64,000 nucleotides of DNA from Paenibacillus solani (GCF_001277345.1 NZ_LIUT01000001.1:2568203-2632202), one strand, 5' to 3'; positions 7,645-16,569 are shown, numbered from the stretch's first letter. The notes: generated by a model from the sequence alone, not told the origin. Numbers and translations: made by a program.

Positions 7645-9312
7645 ATGAAGGCGAATCCCTCTCAGATCCCCTATCGCTCCTTAACTTATCATTTAGTGGA
7701 TGCGGATAGCCGAACGGAGTCCATTGGATGGACATCGGGTAGTTTGACGTCGAATTCCCATACCTTGTTGATCTTTGCCAAAGGTAAAGGCAGTCTGCAT
7801 GTCGGTCAACATGTCCTCACTATTACGCCTGGCAAGTGTTATTTACTGGGCCCCGACACCACTTATCAGGTTCATAACGGAACGGACAATGCCGTTCAAT
7901 ACTCAATGCTCACCTTCACCGTCATTCAAGTCGATGAGCAGCAGCATATGACATATAAAGGCGAACTTATTCCGGGAAAGCTTGAATTATGTGCCTATCC
8001 TAGCTCTCATTTGCTTGGGCTGATTGAATCGTTACATTCCAACCACGAATATACATCTCATATCCACTGGATTCAGCAGCATGCGAGATTTCATGAATTG
8101 CTCGCCTTTTTGCTTCAGCAAAATATCCAATCAGACCATGCCCCAACCTCTGTGCAAGCCGTTGAGAGCGTTATTCAATATGTTAACGAGCACTACATGT
8201 ATCCTGATCTGACGGTAAAACAACTGGCGAACATGGCTGAATTATCGACCTGGCGTTTCACGCACATATTCCAGGAACGAACCGGAAAAAAACCTCTGCA
8301 TTACTTAACCGATTTGCGCATTAACCGCGCCAAAGAACTTCTAGCGCAAAGGAATGAACCGCTGCGAAACATCGCCCAAGAGATTGGATATACGGATGAA
8401 TACTACTTCAGCCGCCGTTTCCGCCAAATTACAGGAATGTCTCCGAAGCAATACGCCGAACGCATGGACGTCAGTAAACGCGTAAACGACTGGACCGGAC
8501 ATGAAGTCGATATTCCGAGAGTACCAAGGCGCATTCTGTATTACGGCGAAACTTTCGGTGATCTGCTCGCGATCGGAATGCAGCCAATGGCAGGCCCTTG
8601 CTCGAACAATACGCTTAACCAGCAGGCTGATATTCAGTATGCGCTTGATATCAGCCATCGGAAGAAATCAATTGAAACCATCGAATGGAAACCGGATTTG
8701 ATCATTTTGGCGCATGCGGATGAAAAAGAATACCGAAGGTTCTCCAAAATCGCCCCTACCGTCACATTCAATTCATTCGCTCCTCTAGCCCAGCGTTTAC
8801 ATACGCTTGGCGATTGGCTTGGAAGAGCGCATGAGGCGGATCAATGGATGAAATGGTATCGAACCAGAACCGATAACATGTGGAGGGAACTGCAGCAAGC
8901 CATGGAGCCTGGCGAAACCGCGTCCATCTTCGTATTTGACCACGGATCTCGTCTCTTCGTTATGGGAATGTCCGGTCTGTCGACAGGACTATATCACAAG
9001 CATGGATTTCAACCGACGGAGCCTATTCGCAACATCCTGAACGACGGTTTGGGTTATAAGGAAATTTCGACTGAGGAGCTGCCCTTCTACGCCGGTGACC
9101 GTATCTTTATGCTAATTCCGGTCAATACCATATCCAAGCAAGTCGCGAAAGTCATGATGCAGTCCTCGCTATGGGGCAACCTGCCGGCTGTTCGGAATGG
9201 GCATGTTCATGTGTTGGAGGCAGAACGCTGGAACAACGGAGATGCCTATACGCTATCAAAGCTTCTGAACCTGCTGCCTGAACTATTATGGTCAACTTCC
9301 TGTACCACCTGA
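7645..9312 (+). CDS. AraC family regulator fused to siderophore-binding domain (Btr-like)
   Basis: The 555-residue protein (ATG at 7645, GGAG upstream) has three parts: an N-terminal cupin-like sensor (about 1-150), two AraC helix-turn-helix motifs (about 165-265, with TVKQLANMAELSTWRFTHIF and YTDEYYFSRRFRQITGMSP), and a C-terminal FecB-like periplasmic-binding domain (about 275-550). This architecture is that of B. subtilis Btr, which activates siderophore uptake when it binds ferric siderophore in the cytoplasm. The binding domain closely parallels the lipoprotein upstream (for example KIAPTVTFNSFAPLAQRL versus KIAPTLMFDTFAPLEQRL) but has no signal peptide. The target operon may be the lipoprotein gene or the uptake operon at 39-44 kb. 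Confidence 0.9.
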   Translation: MKANPSQIPYRSLTYHLVDADSRTESIGWTSGSLTSNSHTLLIFAKGKGSLHVGQHVLTITPGKCYLLGPDTTYQVHNGTDNAVQYSMLTFTVIQVDEQQHMTYKGELIPGKLELCAYPSSHLLGLIESLHSNHEYTSHIHWIQQHARFHELLAFLLQQNIQSDHAPTSVQAVESVIQYVNEHYMYPDLTVKQLANMAELSTWRFTHIFQERTGKKPLHYLTDLRINRAKELLAQRNEPLRNIAQEIGYTDEYYFSRRFRQITGMSPKQYAERMDVSKRVNDWTGHEVDIPRVPRRILYYGETFGDLLAIGMQPMAGPCSNNTLNQQADIQYALDISHRKKSIETIEWKPDLIILAHADEKEYRRFSKIAPTVTFNSFAPLAQRLHTLGDWLGRAHEADQWMKWYRTRTDNMWRELQQAMEPGETASIFVFDHGSRLFVMGMSGLSTGLYHKHGFQPTEPIRNILNDGLGYKEISTEELPFYAGDRIFMLIPVNTISKQVAKVMMQSSLWGNLPAVRNGHVHVLEAERWNNGDAYTLSKLLNLLPELLWSTSCTT

Positions 9313-9390
9313 TAGTTTCTCAATCGAAATACTGGATTGCAAAGTTGATATCATCATAAATGGCATACATCACGTACCTTTTTCTACTAT

Positions 9391-9861
9391 TTAATACAAC
9401 TCGGTTGACCTGCATGCACAGATCACATACCGCCCATAGATTTGCGCTCCCTGATAACACCAATTACGTCCGATATAAGGATGTACATAGCGCGATATGC
9501 AATCCTGGCACTTTGCCCGGTGTCCCGCCGGGTCGCTCGTATACCACCAGCCGGCGGGATAAGGACATAAACCTTTGCAGTCGTCGATCACCGTCTTGGG
9601 CGTACAAATAATATAATCGGACGGGCAGGAAGCATCTGCTCCGCAGCCCGAGCAATATTGACCATGCGGAGGCCGGCAGGGCCCCGCAGCAAACGAGATT
9701 TTGACGATATCGTTTTCATCGGGCCGGACCAATACTTTGGCAAGCGTCTCGGCCGTTTTTTGCGCAAATTTATTCAGTAGCGACTTCCGATTTATCTTCC
9801 GGGTAACCCGACTGATCAACACCTGCGTCTCTTCGTCCTTGTTCTCCGGCTTTCGCCACAT
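9391..9861 (-). CDS. 12-cysteine protein resembling methylamine dehydrogenase light chain (MauA-like)
   Basis: The 156-residue protein (GAGGTGA before the ATG) has an Arg/Lys-rich N terminus with SRVTRKINRKSLL, recalling the long leader of MauA but without a clear hydrophobic core. A compact domain from residue 60 onwards holds twelve cysteines (62, 70, 73, 79, 86, 95, 99, 118, 121, 135, 148, 150), the number that forms six disulfides in MauA. NWCYQGAQ followed by YVICAC parallels the WCFGAED/YHC end of MauA, where the Trp joins the TTQ cofactor. Trp105/106 and Trp134 could form a Trp pair, but I cannot align the second one securely. It is last in an operon with MauE- and MauD-like genes. An alternative is a secreted Cys-rich toxin matured by the same redox proteins. 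Confidence 0.55.
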   Translation of the reverse strand: MWRKPENKDEETQVLISRVTRKINRKSLLNKFAQKTAETLAKVLVRPDENDIVKISFAAGPCRPPHGQYCSGCGADASCPSDYIICTPKTVIDDCKGLCPYPAGWWYTSDPAGHRAKCQDCISRYVHPYIGRNWCYQGAQIYGRYVICACRSTELY

Positions 9862-9875
9862 ACTCTCACCTCATC

Positions 9876-10415
9876 TTAAGAAGCCCTTGATGCTATCGCA
9901 TATGCTTCAAGCTGTTCCCGGCTGTTGACCAATCCCTTATGCCTGATGACGCCATTCAGATCCACTGCATAGGCATAGGGGGTGACCTGCACATCCAGAT
10001 GATTCGCAAACTCTGAACTTGCGATCAGCACCTCATCGTCATAAGCCATTTTTCGGACATAATCCGATGCTAAATCCACGGACGAGAATAACAAAAGAAT
10101 GGGTTTCACGTTATTCATCCTGGCGATCCGTCTAAAATCCGGCAAAATATCGGCGCATTCCTTACATGTCGGCGATCCAAACAGCATGATGGAAGGCGTG
10201 CCAATCAACTCGCTCGTGGACCACTCGGCTCCTTGCAAGGTCGTCGTTGTGGCCCTGGGTATTTTTTTGCCAACCGGAATCCCGGACTGATTCACTCCCC
10301 TAGCGGTACCCATCACCATGATCCCCAACTGGCGGAATAGGACCAGATTCAGAATGACCAAGGGTACGACGAGAATCCACAGCGATATATATGAGATCCA
10401 GAAGATCGTGTTCAT
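9876..10415 (-). CDS. MauD-like membrane-anchored thioredoxin
   Basis: The 179-residue protein has an N-terminal membrane helix (residues about 4-27) and a thioredoxin-like domain on the outer side with the redox pair in GSPTCKECADILP (Cys84, Cys87) and the cis-Pro segment VTPYAYAV. In methylotrophs MauD is needed to form the disulfides of the MauA subunit. TAAGGAGG at the end of the MauE-like gene serves as its ribosome site, so the two are coupled. The Cys-rich protein follows after 14 bases and is the obvious client. Confidence 0.75.
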   Translation of the reverse strand: MNTIFWISYISLWILVVPLVILNLVLFRQLGIMVMGTARGVNQSGIPVGKKIPRATTTTLQGAEWSTSELIGTPSIMLFGSPTCKECADILPDFRRIARMNNVKPILLLFSSVDLASDYVRKMAYDDEVLIASSEFANHLDVQVTPYAYAVDLNGVIRHKGLVNSREQLEAYAIASRAS

Positions 10416-10424
10416 TGCTCCTCC

Positions 10425-10952
10425 TTACAACCTTTTTATTTTGGATACATAAGGTGCAGCAATCTCACGGTACACTCGGATCGCATACAGCGCATCCGGA
10501 ACCCCTATTATGATAAAGAGCGATAGCAGCAACATCATTCCCTCCATAAGCAGACCGATAACAGCGAAAGAGTGACTATGCTCAAACCAGACAGGATGGC
10601 TGTAGGCCAACCCCATAAGACCCATCGCCAGATTAAACCACATCAATGGAAAGCCAAGCTTGGAGTTGATCTGAGGTCCGAGACAGCCGCAGTCTACTCT
10701 TCCTTTTTTCCGAATGAAATAAGCGACGCCCAATCCTTGAACGAAATAGAGTAAAGAGATGCCAAGGAAACTGATCCACGAGGGAAAGCAATACACCATG
10801 GTAACCAACAGTAGTTGCGATAGGATGAGCATCATATGGAGACGGGGGCCACCAGGGAACAGATCCGGATCACCGAATACACGGCTCCAGCCAAAACTCA
10901 CCACCGACAACAGCATGGGCAATGTCACGGATATCGCGAGCAGTTCATGCAT
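10425..10952 (-). CDS. MauE/DoxX-like redox membrane protein
   Basis: The 175-residue protein has about four membrane helices and a DCGCLG motif (Cys88 and Cys90) after the second, the hallmark of the MauE family, which is thought to pass redox equivalents across the membrane to MauD. AGAGGAG lies 11 bases before the ATG. It follows the polytopic protein at 10975 by 22 bases and precedes the MauD-like gene by 9 bases. Confidence 0.75.
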   Translation of the reverse strand: MHELLAISVTLPMLLSVVSFGWSRVFGDPDLFPGGPRLHMMLILSQLLLVTMVYCFPSWISFLGISLLYFVQGLGVAYFIRKKGRVDCGCLGPQINSKLGFPLMWFNLAMGLMGLAYSHPVWFEHSHSFAVIGLLMEGMMLLLSLFIIIGVPDALYAIRVYREIAAPYVSKIKRL

Positions 10953-10974
10953 GGGCTTGTATGCTCCTCTCTCT

Positions 10975-11619
10975 TCAGTAGAAGATAATCCAGATGATGG
11001 AACCTATGAGCAGCAGCTTGGAGGCGGCTTGTCGCACGGTCGAGAGCAAGGTGAGGTTGCGTACCCTTATTTCGAGCATACGGAACACGATGGATCGGGT
11101 CAGCGGGAGACTGAACACCGTGCCGCGAACAATTCCAAATATGGCCCCTGCCAGCAGACTAAGCCACCATGGAGCAGCGAATAAGGAAACCAGGATATAA
11201 GCATGAAAGAGAACACCCACCTGCAGGGTGATGAAACCCAAACCTAGAATCATGCCCCATAATACCGCGGAACGGTATCCCGCGTGCTTGATCCATTCGG
11301 AGGGAACGATGAAATTGCCGGATGGAAGAATGCCCGTCTTATGAACGAACTCCACGCACAGGAGTAAGGCCAACAGCACAACCAAAATATAGTTTTGAAA
11401 TAAATCAACAACGGTTAATTTCAGCAAAAAATTTATCAGTCCAATCGCCAGTCCAGTCACTGCGCCGCCCAGGGCACAAGAGAAAATATACACCAGCGCA
11501 TATTTGGATCTACTGCTCTTCGTGCTCTCCAGACTGCCCAACACATTCAGGCCGCAGGTGGTGTCCACACTGGCCACTGCGGCAGAAACAGCAAATATAA
11601 AGAGCAGCATCGACAGCAA
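10975..11619 (-). CDS. Polytopic membrane protein in the position of MauF (CcdA-like?)
   Basis: I place the start at the TTG at 11619, nine bases after GGGGAGG; an alternative GTG/ATG pair lies at 11640/11637 without a proper site. The roughly 214-residue protein has five or six membrane helices, a cysteine in TTCGLNVLGS soon after the first helix and another in FSCALGG. Identification as MauF-like rests on topology, the paired cysteines and gene order: the established methylotroph order is mauF-B-E-D-A, and here it is followed directly by E, D and A. Sequence similarity to MauF or CcdA needs testing. Confidence 0.45.
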   Translation of the reverse strand: MLSMLLFIFAVSAAVASVDTTCGLNVLGSLESTKSSRSKYALVYIFSCALGGAVTGLAIGLINFLLKLTVVDLFQNYILVVLLALLLCVEFVHKTGILPSGNFIVPSEWIKHAGYRSAVLWGMILGLGFITLQVGVLFHAYILVSLFAAPWWLSLLAGAIFGIVRGTVFSLPLTRSIVFRMLEIRVRNLTLLSTVRQAASKLLLIGSIIWIIFY

Positions 11620-11763
11620 GTTACGCCACCTCCCCATCACCTTTTGTATTGAAATGAACCTTCACTTCTTCATCTTATGAGTCACAGCCTGTCGATTATT
11701 TGCACAATATTTAAGAGGCGTGGCTTAAGATGATATGGGACCATAAGTAACTTTATTTAGAAT

Positions 11764-11794
11764 AAAAAAACGTCCACGGACTTCTCCGTAGACG
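11764..11794 (-). terminator. Rho-independent terminator of YkoP-like gene
   Basis: A 10-bp stem (CGTCTACGGA with TCCGTGGACG, one G-U pair) is followed on the minus strand by seven T. It separates the YkoP-like gene from the mau-like operon, whose promoter must therefore lie within about 11641-11763. Confidence 0.85.
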
Positions 11795-11797
11795 CTT

Positions 11798-12436
11798 CTA
11801 TAGTATGGCGACTTGCTCCTCTTGCTCCAATTGTCTTCTGTCTGATATTGAAAACCTCTTCTTCAGTGAGGAACGGGTATGAATCAACATCATCGGTACG
11901 AGTTGCTCGGTTCTGCGATCGATTCGGCTTTTCCCCTCCGGGTGCATAACAGACAACAAGATGCGCAGGTAGGAAGTGGTCAACTTTTGAAACAGGTCCG
12001 ATTTCATTGTCCGATGCTCAAAACCGAGGCCATGCGTTAACCCGCGATGCAGCAATGTAATTCCCACCAAGGCGTTGACCTTCCTAAATTCGGACTGGCT
12101 TTCATAAGCGCGGCTAATCTGCTGCATGGACTTTCTCCCAAGTCTCGCTATTTTGAGTGCTGCACGATCCGGTCCCTCCGATCGAATGAGCTTCAATATG
12201 GTCTCATTATCCAAATGAAGCTCGCCTACCAAATCTCCACTCTGGATGACCGTTGAATCCTCACAAATGATAGATTCCCCCCGGTGCTTCTTGATAATGA
12301 CCGTGCATATGCCAAAGCGCGAAATATGGACGCTGCGAAATCTCGATAAAAAGCTAAAAAGGCGTTCCCATATCATCCAGGTTGATTGCATCACAGTTTT
12401 CAGTAGTTTTTGCAGCAGATAAACTCCCCCGCTCAT
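11798..12436 (-). CDS. YkoP-like protein of unknown function
   Basis: The 212-residue frame contains WMIWERLFSFLSRFRSVHIS, then a small beta-rich part with ILRVxxHRG-like content (TVIIKKHRGESIICEDSTVI) and ELHLDNETILKL, then VNALVGITLLHRG. This order matches my memory of B. subtilis YkoP, a protein found in some genomes with polysaccharide-deacetylase genes. No signal peptide or known catalytic motif is visible. No ribosome site precedes the ATG at 12436, and the true start may lie a few codons downstream, after GGGGGAG. Expression is probably monocistronic. Confidence 0.6.
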   Translation of the reverse strand: MSGGVYLLQKLLKTVMQSTWMIWERLFSFLSRFRSVHISRFGICTVIIKKHRGESIICEDSTVIQSGDLVGELHLDNETILKLIRSEGPDRAALKIARLGRKSMQQISRAYESQSEFRKVNALVGITLLHRGLTHGLGFEHRTMKSDLFQKLTTSYLRILLSVMHPEGKSRIDRRTEQLVPMMLIHTRSSLKKRFSISDRRQLEQEEQVAIL

Positions 12437-12625
12437 AAATTATTGAAATCTCTATCCCACCTTTTTCCTAGCTATTCCCATCATAGAGGAGTCGCGTATG
12501 GGATTACACAGTCTGAGGTATAGAATCGGGCTCGGTCCTGGGACTGATAAACGTAATGAGCGATGCTCTGTCGATCCGCTTTATCGGCACTTGGGTTCTA
12601 TTTTCTTTTTTTTGCAATATAAGAA

Positions 12626-12639
12626 AGTAAGCGCTTTTA
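12626..12639 (+). promoter_or_regulatory. Candidate CcpA (cre) site
   Basis: AGTAAGCGCTTTTA resembles the cre consensus TGWAARCGYTWWCA with two mismatches, about 100 bases before the secreted glycosidase-like gene. The rest of 12437-12735 shows no gene I can support. Confidence 0.4.
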
Positions 12640-12735
12640 AAATACGAGGAACAGTCTTTCCTCCTTCAACAAGCTATACTGGCCGCCGGTAAAGTTGATT
12701 CAAATTACACCAAACTGATAAAGGATGTGAATAAC

Positions 12736-15138
12736 ATGATGCTCTTACAAATACGCAAGTACGTCCTCGTGTTAATGGCAGTAGTGCTACTACTTCCTGG
12801 GATCTGCGTACGAATTCCAATATCGCATGCTCAGGCTGGCGCGTTCATCACCTTGGATTCTCATCAGAATGGACAAGCAATTCAACCGGGTGTTGCAGAA
12901 TTATTCGGGACTTATTCCGGCGTATATGATCTCCAACTAATCGTAAACGGTAAGATCATTGCTGATGTTCTGATGGATGATCCGAATGGCGATGATATAG
13001 GGTCTTGGTCATACAAGCTGGACACTAGTCAACTGGACGGTACGATTGAGCTGGTTTTGAAGGGTAATGATACGGTTTCGCGCTATGGCATTTGGTCTCC
13101 TTGGACCCACCTCAACATTGATAATCCTGCCGCTCATATTCCCGAAGTACAAGTTACAAGTTCATCCGGACCTTCCCAGCAGCTTAACAAGCTAGACATC
13201 AACATAACTGTCGAAGGTAGAAATCCGCTATCGCTGGTTGAGCTCCGTGTAGGCGGAGGGGAATGGCTCCAAGTCCCTCCCTCTAAGAAAGGATATCATT
13301 ACAAATTCAAGTTGCCTCATTCTCGTCAGGCAGTTTACAGTTTAGAAGCCAGAGCTACCGATACATTTGGCAATACGGGCTATAGCCAAACGTTCTATGC
13401 CAGAGTCAGTCCTCATCCCCGTGAGAACAGCAGCAATCCTGCGTCAGTAACAGAGAATGTCTATCAAGATCAAATACTTTCTCCAGCTCTTGTTGGCCTA
13501 ATGGAGGGGGACAATGCTTCCATGGAGAACAAACCTGAAGCGCCAACAAGCAGCATCTCTAGCTCGTATCCGCTGCCGGATCAGGATCGCGCAATCTGGA
13601 TTTGGGAAAATGCATCTTATCCTCTAATCTTGAATCCTAATTCCCGGGAAGTCCTCTCTTCTATGGCAAAGGATACAACAACCTTTCAGCAGCGTCCTAT
13701 TACAACACTGTATTTGGCAGTAGGCCAATATAACGGAACAAAAATGCTGGAAGATAATCGGAAGGAAGTTCAACAATTCATCGAATGGGGGCATAGGGAG
13801 GGCTTTCAGGTTCAAGCCTTAATTGCCGGCGGTACATCCCCTCCCTATTTTGGAGCTTACCAGCGCTATCATACCCAAGCTGTAAAGGAATTTGAGCAAA
13901 TCTTAAATTACAACTTGGCTTCAGGTACGTCTGCTCGCTTTGATGGTGTAAATGTGGATACCGAACCTTATATTCTTCCGGATTTCAAAACAGCAAAGCC
14001 TTCCGTGCAAATTCAGTATCTGGATATGCTGCAGCTTCTCATGGAGCGCAAAGAGGCGTCGGGCCTCCACTTGTCGGTTGGCGCAGCCATTCCAAGATGG
14101 TATGACACTTCGGCAGATGCCAGCGATATCCCCTGGAATGGAGAGACCAAATGGTTGTCTGAGCATATTCAAGATACTGCCGATTATATCTCGATTATGA
14201 ATTACCGTGATCAGGCGGAAGGTAGTGCAGGCATTATCGCGCAAGCGCTAAATGAACTAGCCTACGCTAATAAGATTGGCAAGCTAAAGTCGGTTGTCAT
14301 CGGTGTTGAAACCAAAGACATCGCAGATGGCGGGGATCCGGAAACCATAAGCTTTCATGAAGAAGGTCGAACCTATATGGAGAAAGAGTTAAACAAGGTC
14401 TACGATGTGTTCCTGAACGACTCGGCGTTTGGCGGTATTGCGCTCCATCATTATTCATCGATTCTTGATTTTCCTAGTGAGTGGGGACCTGGAGGCTACA
14501 CTTGGCAGCCTCCTGCTGACGATGAACCGCCAAGTACGGTCCAGGGGGCGGCCGCAGCAGCTTTTGATTTCCAGCGGATTCATATCACGTATGATATGGC
14601 AATGGATAATGCAGCCGTGAATTCGTATCGTATCTATCGTGGAACCGAAGCCGATTTTCATATCGGACCCAATACTTACGCGGGAACTTCAAAAGGACTT
14701 TCTTACAAAGATAGCGGGTTGCTTCCTGACACCACATATTATTATAAAATCACTGCAGTCGATATCGGCGGCAATGAAGGGACTCCCAGCATGGCTGTAT
14801 CGGCAACGACGGCGCCATCAAGCATGAAGCCGATGGTTATTGACCACATGAACATCGTGTACTCTTCTGGCATTGCAACCGTAACCGTGAAAATGGTCGA
14901 CATGGTAACAAGAGAGCCTGTTACTGCCAAAATCAGCGGGCGTTTCACCCATATGGCAGGCAAGTATGTCAATGCTGCAACAAACGCAGAAGGTCTTTTC
15001 CAAGCACAGTCTGAGACAATCCCAGCGCTTCGTGGTGAAATCGGCTTTCTGCCGCGTCGTATTATGGCGGACTCCTATTATTGGGCTAGTGCCTATGACC
15101 AGCTTCCTTATCCGACTGTAATATGGGGGGAGCCATAA
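12736..15138 (+). CDS. Secreted multidomain protein with GH18-like barrel and FN3 domain
   Basis: The start is the ATG at 12736 (AAAGGA ten bases upstream); a GTG at 12727 is too close to that site. The 800-residue protein has a signal peptide ending near HAQA, two Ig-like domains (about 35-125 and 135-225), a linker, then a TIM-barrel-like region (about 285-590) with RFDGVNVDTEPY, which recalls the DxxDxDxE catalytic signature of GH18, and YISIMNYRDQ. A fibronectin type III domain follows (about 605-695, DTTYYYKITAVD) and a C-terminal domain of unknown type. It is likely a secreted glycan-active enzyme. A candidate cre site upstream suggests carbon control. Confidence 0.75.
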   Translation: MMLLQIRKYVLVLMAVVLLLPGICVRIPISHAQAGAFITLDSHQNGQAIQPGVAELFGTYSGVYDLQLIVNGKIIADVLMDDPNGDDIGSWSYKLDTSQLDGTIELVLKGNDTVSRYGIWSPWTHLNIDNPAAHIPEVQVTSSSGPSQQLNKLDINITVEGRNPLSLVELRVGGGEWLQVPPSKKGYHYKFKLPHSRQAVYSLEARATDTFGNTGYSQTFYARVSPHPRENSSNPASVTENVYQDQILSPALVGLMEGDNASMENKPEAPTSSISSSYPLPDQDRAIWIWENASYPLILNPNSREVLSSMAKDTTTFQQRPITTLYLAVGQYNGTKMLEDNRKEVQQFIEWGHREGFQVQALIAGGTSPPYFGAYQRYHTQAVKEFEQILNYNLASGTSARFDGVNVDTEPYILPDFKTAKPSVQIQYLDMLQLLMERKEASGLHLSVGAAIPRWYDTSADASDIPWNGETKWLSEHIQDTADYISIMNYRDQAEGSAGIIAQALNELAYANKIGKLKSVVIGVETKDIADGGDPETISFHEEGRTYMEKELNKVYDVFLNDSAFGGIALHHYSSILDFPSEWGPGGYTWQPPADDEPPSTVQGAAAAAFDFQRIHITYDMAMDNAAVNSYRIYRGTEADFHIGPNTYAGTSKGLSYKDSGLLPDTTYYYKITAVDIGGNEGTPSMAVSATTAPSSMKPMVIDHMNIVYSSGIATVTVKMVDMVTREPVTAKISGRFTHMAGKYVNAATNAEGLFQAQSETIPALRGEIGFLPRRIMADSYYWASAYDQLPYPTVIWGEP

Positions 15139-15175
15139 GACGAACAACGCTGCGGAATTTTCTAATACAGACCAG

Positions 15176-15210
15176 AATAAACCCAGGCCGTGGCCTGGGT
15201 TTATTTGTTT
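15176..15210 (+). terminator. Rho-independent terminator
   Basis: AATAAACCCAGGCC pairs with GGCCTGGGTTTATT and is followed by TGTTTTC, 37 bases after the stop of the glycosidase-like gene. The stem ends in A/T on both sides, so it may also serve the converging gene at 15255. Confidence 0.85.
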
Positions 15211-15254
15211 TCGATAGAATTGGTCCACCAATTGTCTCGTCTCACCTGAACCTT

Positions 15255-15968
15255 TTACTTGGGATTGTTGATGTGGACGGTCGAATAAATTCCATTCTCG
15301 TAGATTAAGCAATTCAACTGCAAGCCATATGCACAACCACCATCAATCCCGATCTTGTCATCCTGGAACCAGACATCTGCCGAATCATGGAGTTCAATGG
15401 CTCGGGTATGACCAAACACTACCGGTTTGTCCAAATCTAGCCGAGCATCATGAAACACCTTTTTAATATACATGAAGTCATAATCAGGCTGCGTGCGCCA
15501 ATCCGCATAGCTCGGATTAATACCAGCATGCACGTATATATGATGCGAATCCTCATGATATAACGGCAGGGTCTCCAGGAACTCAATATGATCTATGAAG
15601 TTTTGTTGAATATGTATTCTTGCTTGATTAAGTAACTCTTGATCAACATCCGTGCCAATAACATCGCAATAGCTTTGGAGCGTCTGCAGTCCTCCGTGCT
15701 CCAAGAACTTGGCCTGAACGGCAGCATCATCCGTCCGAATCAAATCGACCAGCCGCTGATCATGATTACCTCGAAGGGCAATAACATCATGATCGTGCAC
15801 CAAGTCTCTCACTTGTTCCACCGTCTCTTTACTCATACGCCCCCGATCCACATAATCGCCAAGCAGTACCAAGGTGTCACGATCAGGGTGATAATCTACC
15901 TTCTCAAGCAGTTTCAGAAACGCCTCATAACAGCCATGAATATCACTTATCATAAGCTTTCTGTTCAA
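15255..15968 (-). CDS. Metallophosphoesterase, PrpE/serine-threonine phosphatase-like
   Basis: The likely start is a TTG at 15968 (GGAG nine bases upstream), giving NRKLMISDIHGCYEAF at the N terminus, as expected for this family. The frame extends to 16082 only by overlapping the next gene. The roughly 237-residue protein has the metal motifs SDIHG, LLGDYVDRG, LRGNHD, YVHAGINP and VFGHT. This set matches bacterial PPP-type phosphatases such as PrpE and ApaH-like enzymes. Whether the substrate is a phosphoprotein or a dinucleoside polyphosphate is open. Confidence 0.88.
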   Translation of the reverse strand: MNRKLMISDIHGCYEAFLKLLEKVDYHPDRDTLVLLGDYVDRGRMSKETVEQVRDLVHDHDVIALRGNHDQRLVDLIRTDDAAVQAKFLEHGGLQTLQSYCDVIGTDVDQELLNQARIHIQQNFIDHIEFLETLPLYHEDSHHIYVHAGINPSYADWRTQPDYDFMYIKKVFHDARLDLDKPVVFGHTRAIELHDSADVWFQDDKIGIDGGCAYGLQLNCLIYENGIYSTVHINNPK

Positions 15969-16014
15969 AAAGATCATCTCCATCACTATGATATAAAGGC
16001 ATTTATCAAAATAT

Positions 16015-16569
16015 TTATCTTGATGAAGCCCAGGATTCCAAAAAAGGGCGGATTGAATGATCGTCCCATATCTGTGCTTCAATATAGCGTTCAGGTCCTA
16101 GATCTCCATGTTTATTCCAATCCTGTGGCCAACCATATTCATTCACCAGCCCAAGGATTTCATCCTTTAAGTAAACCTTTCCTCTGTATGGCTTGTCGTC
16201 TTTATAACGCATGGTGGGAAATAAGTCGCCATAAGTAAAACTTATGATCTCAGGGTCAACATCATCCAAGAGAAGCTTAATTTCCTCACCATTCGGGTAC
16301 CAGCGTTTAATCCACTCACAGGGGCCAAGGGTCATGTAATGCGGATATTCCTTCGTTGGTCTGCCACCCTTTGCTATGAATAGCTCTCTTGCCAGTAGTT
16401 CTACTTTCCGCCGAATGGACACATAATCATCCGCTCGTCGACTCGCATACCAATCTGTATTTTGTTTCAGTCCTTTTTGTATTTGCTGCGCTTCATTCAA
16501 GGGGAGTGCGGACAAATTCCGAAAGGGACCCGTTGCTACATCATAGTAATGATATAAAAACAATGCCAT
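16015..16569 (-). CDS. Conserved hypothetical protein (184 aa)
   Basis: The protein begins MALFLYHYYDVATGPFRNLS and carries IAKGGRPTKEYPHYMTLGP and many aromatic and acidic residues. It has no membrane segment, signal peptide or recognised catalytic motif. I remember similar hypothetical proteins in Paenibacillus but no function. It lies 27 bases downstream of the P-loop gene and just upstream of the phosphatase gene, so the three may form an operon. Confidence 0.7.
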   Translation of the reverse strand: MALFLYHYYDVATGPFRNLSALPLNEAQQIQKGLKQNTDWYASRRADDYVSIRRKVELLARELFIAKGGRPTKEYPHYMTLGPCEWIKRWYPNGEEIKLLLDDVDPEIISFTYGDLFPTMRYKDDKPYRGKVYLKDEILGLVNEYGWPQDWNKHGDLGPERYIEAQIWDDHSIRPFLESWASSR

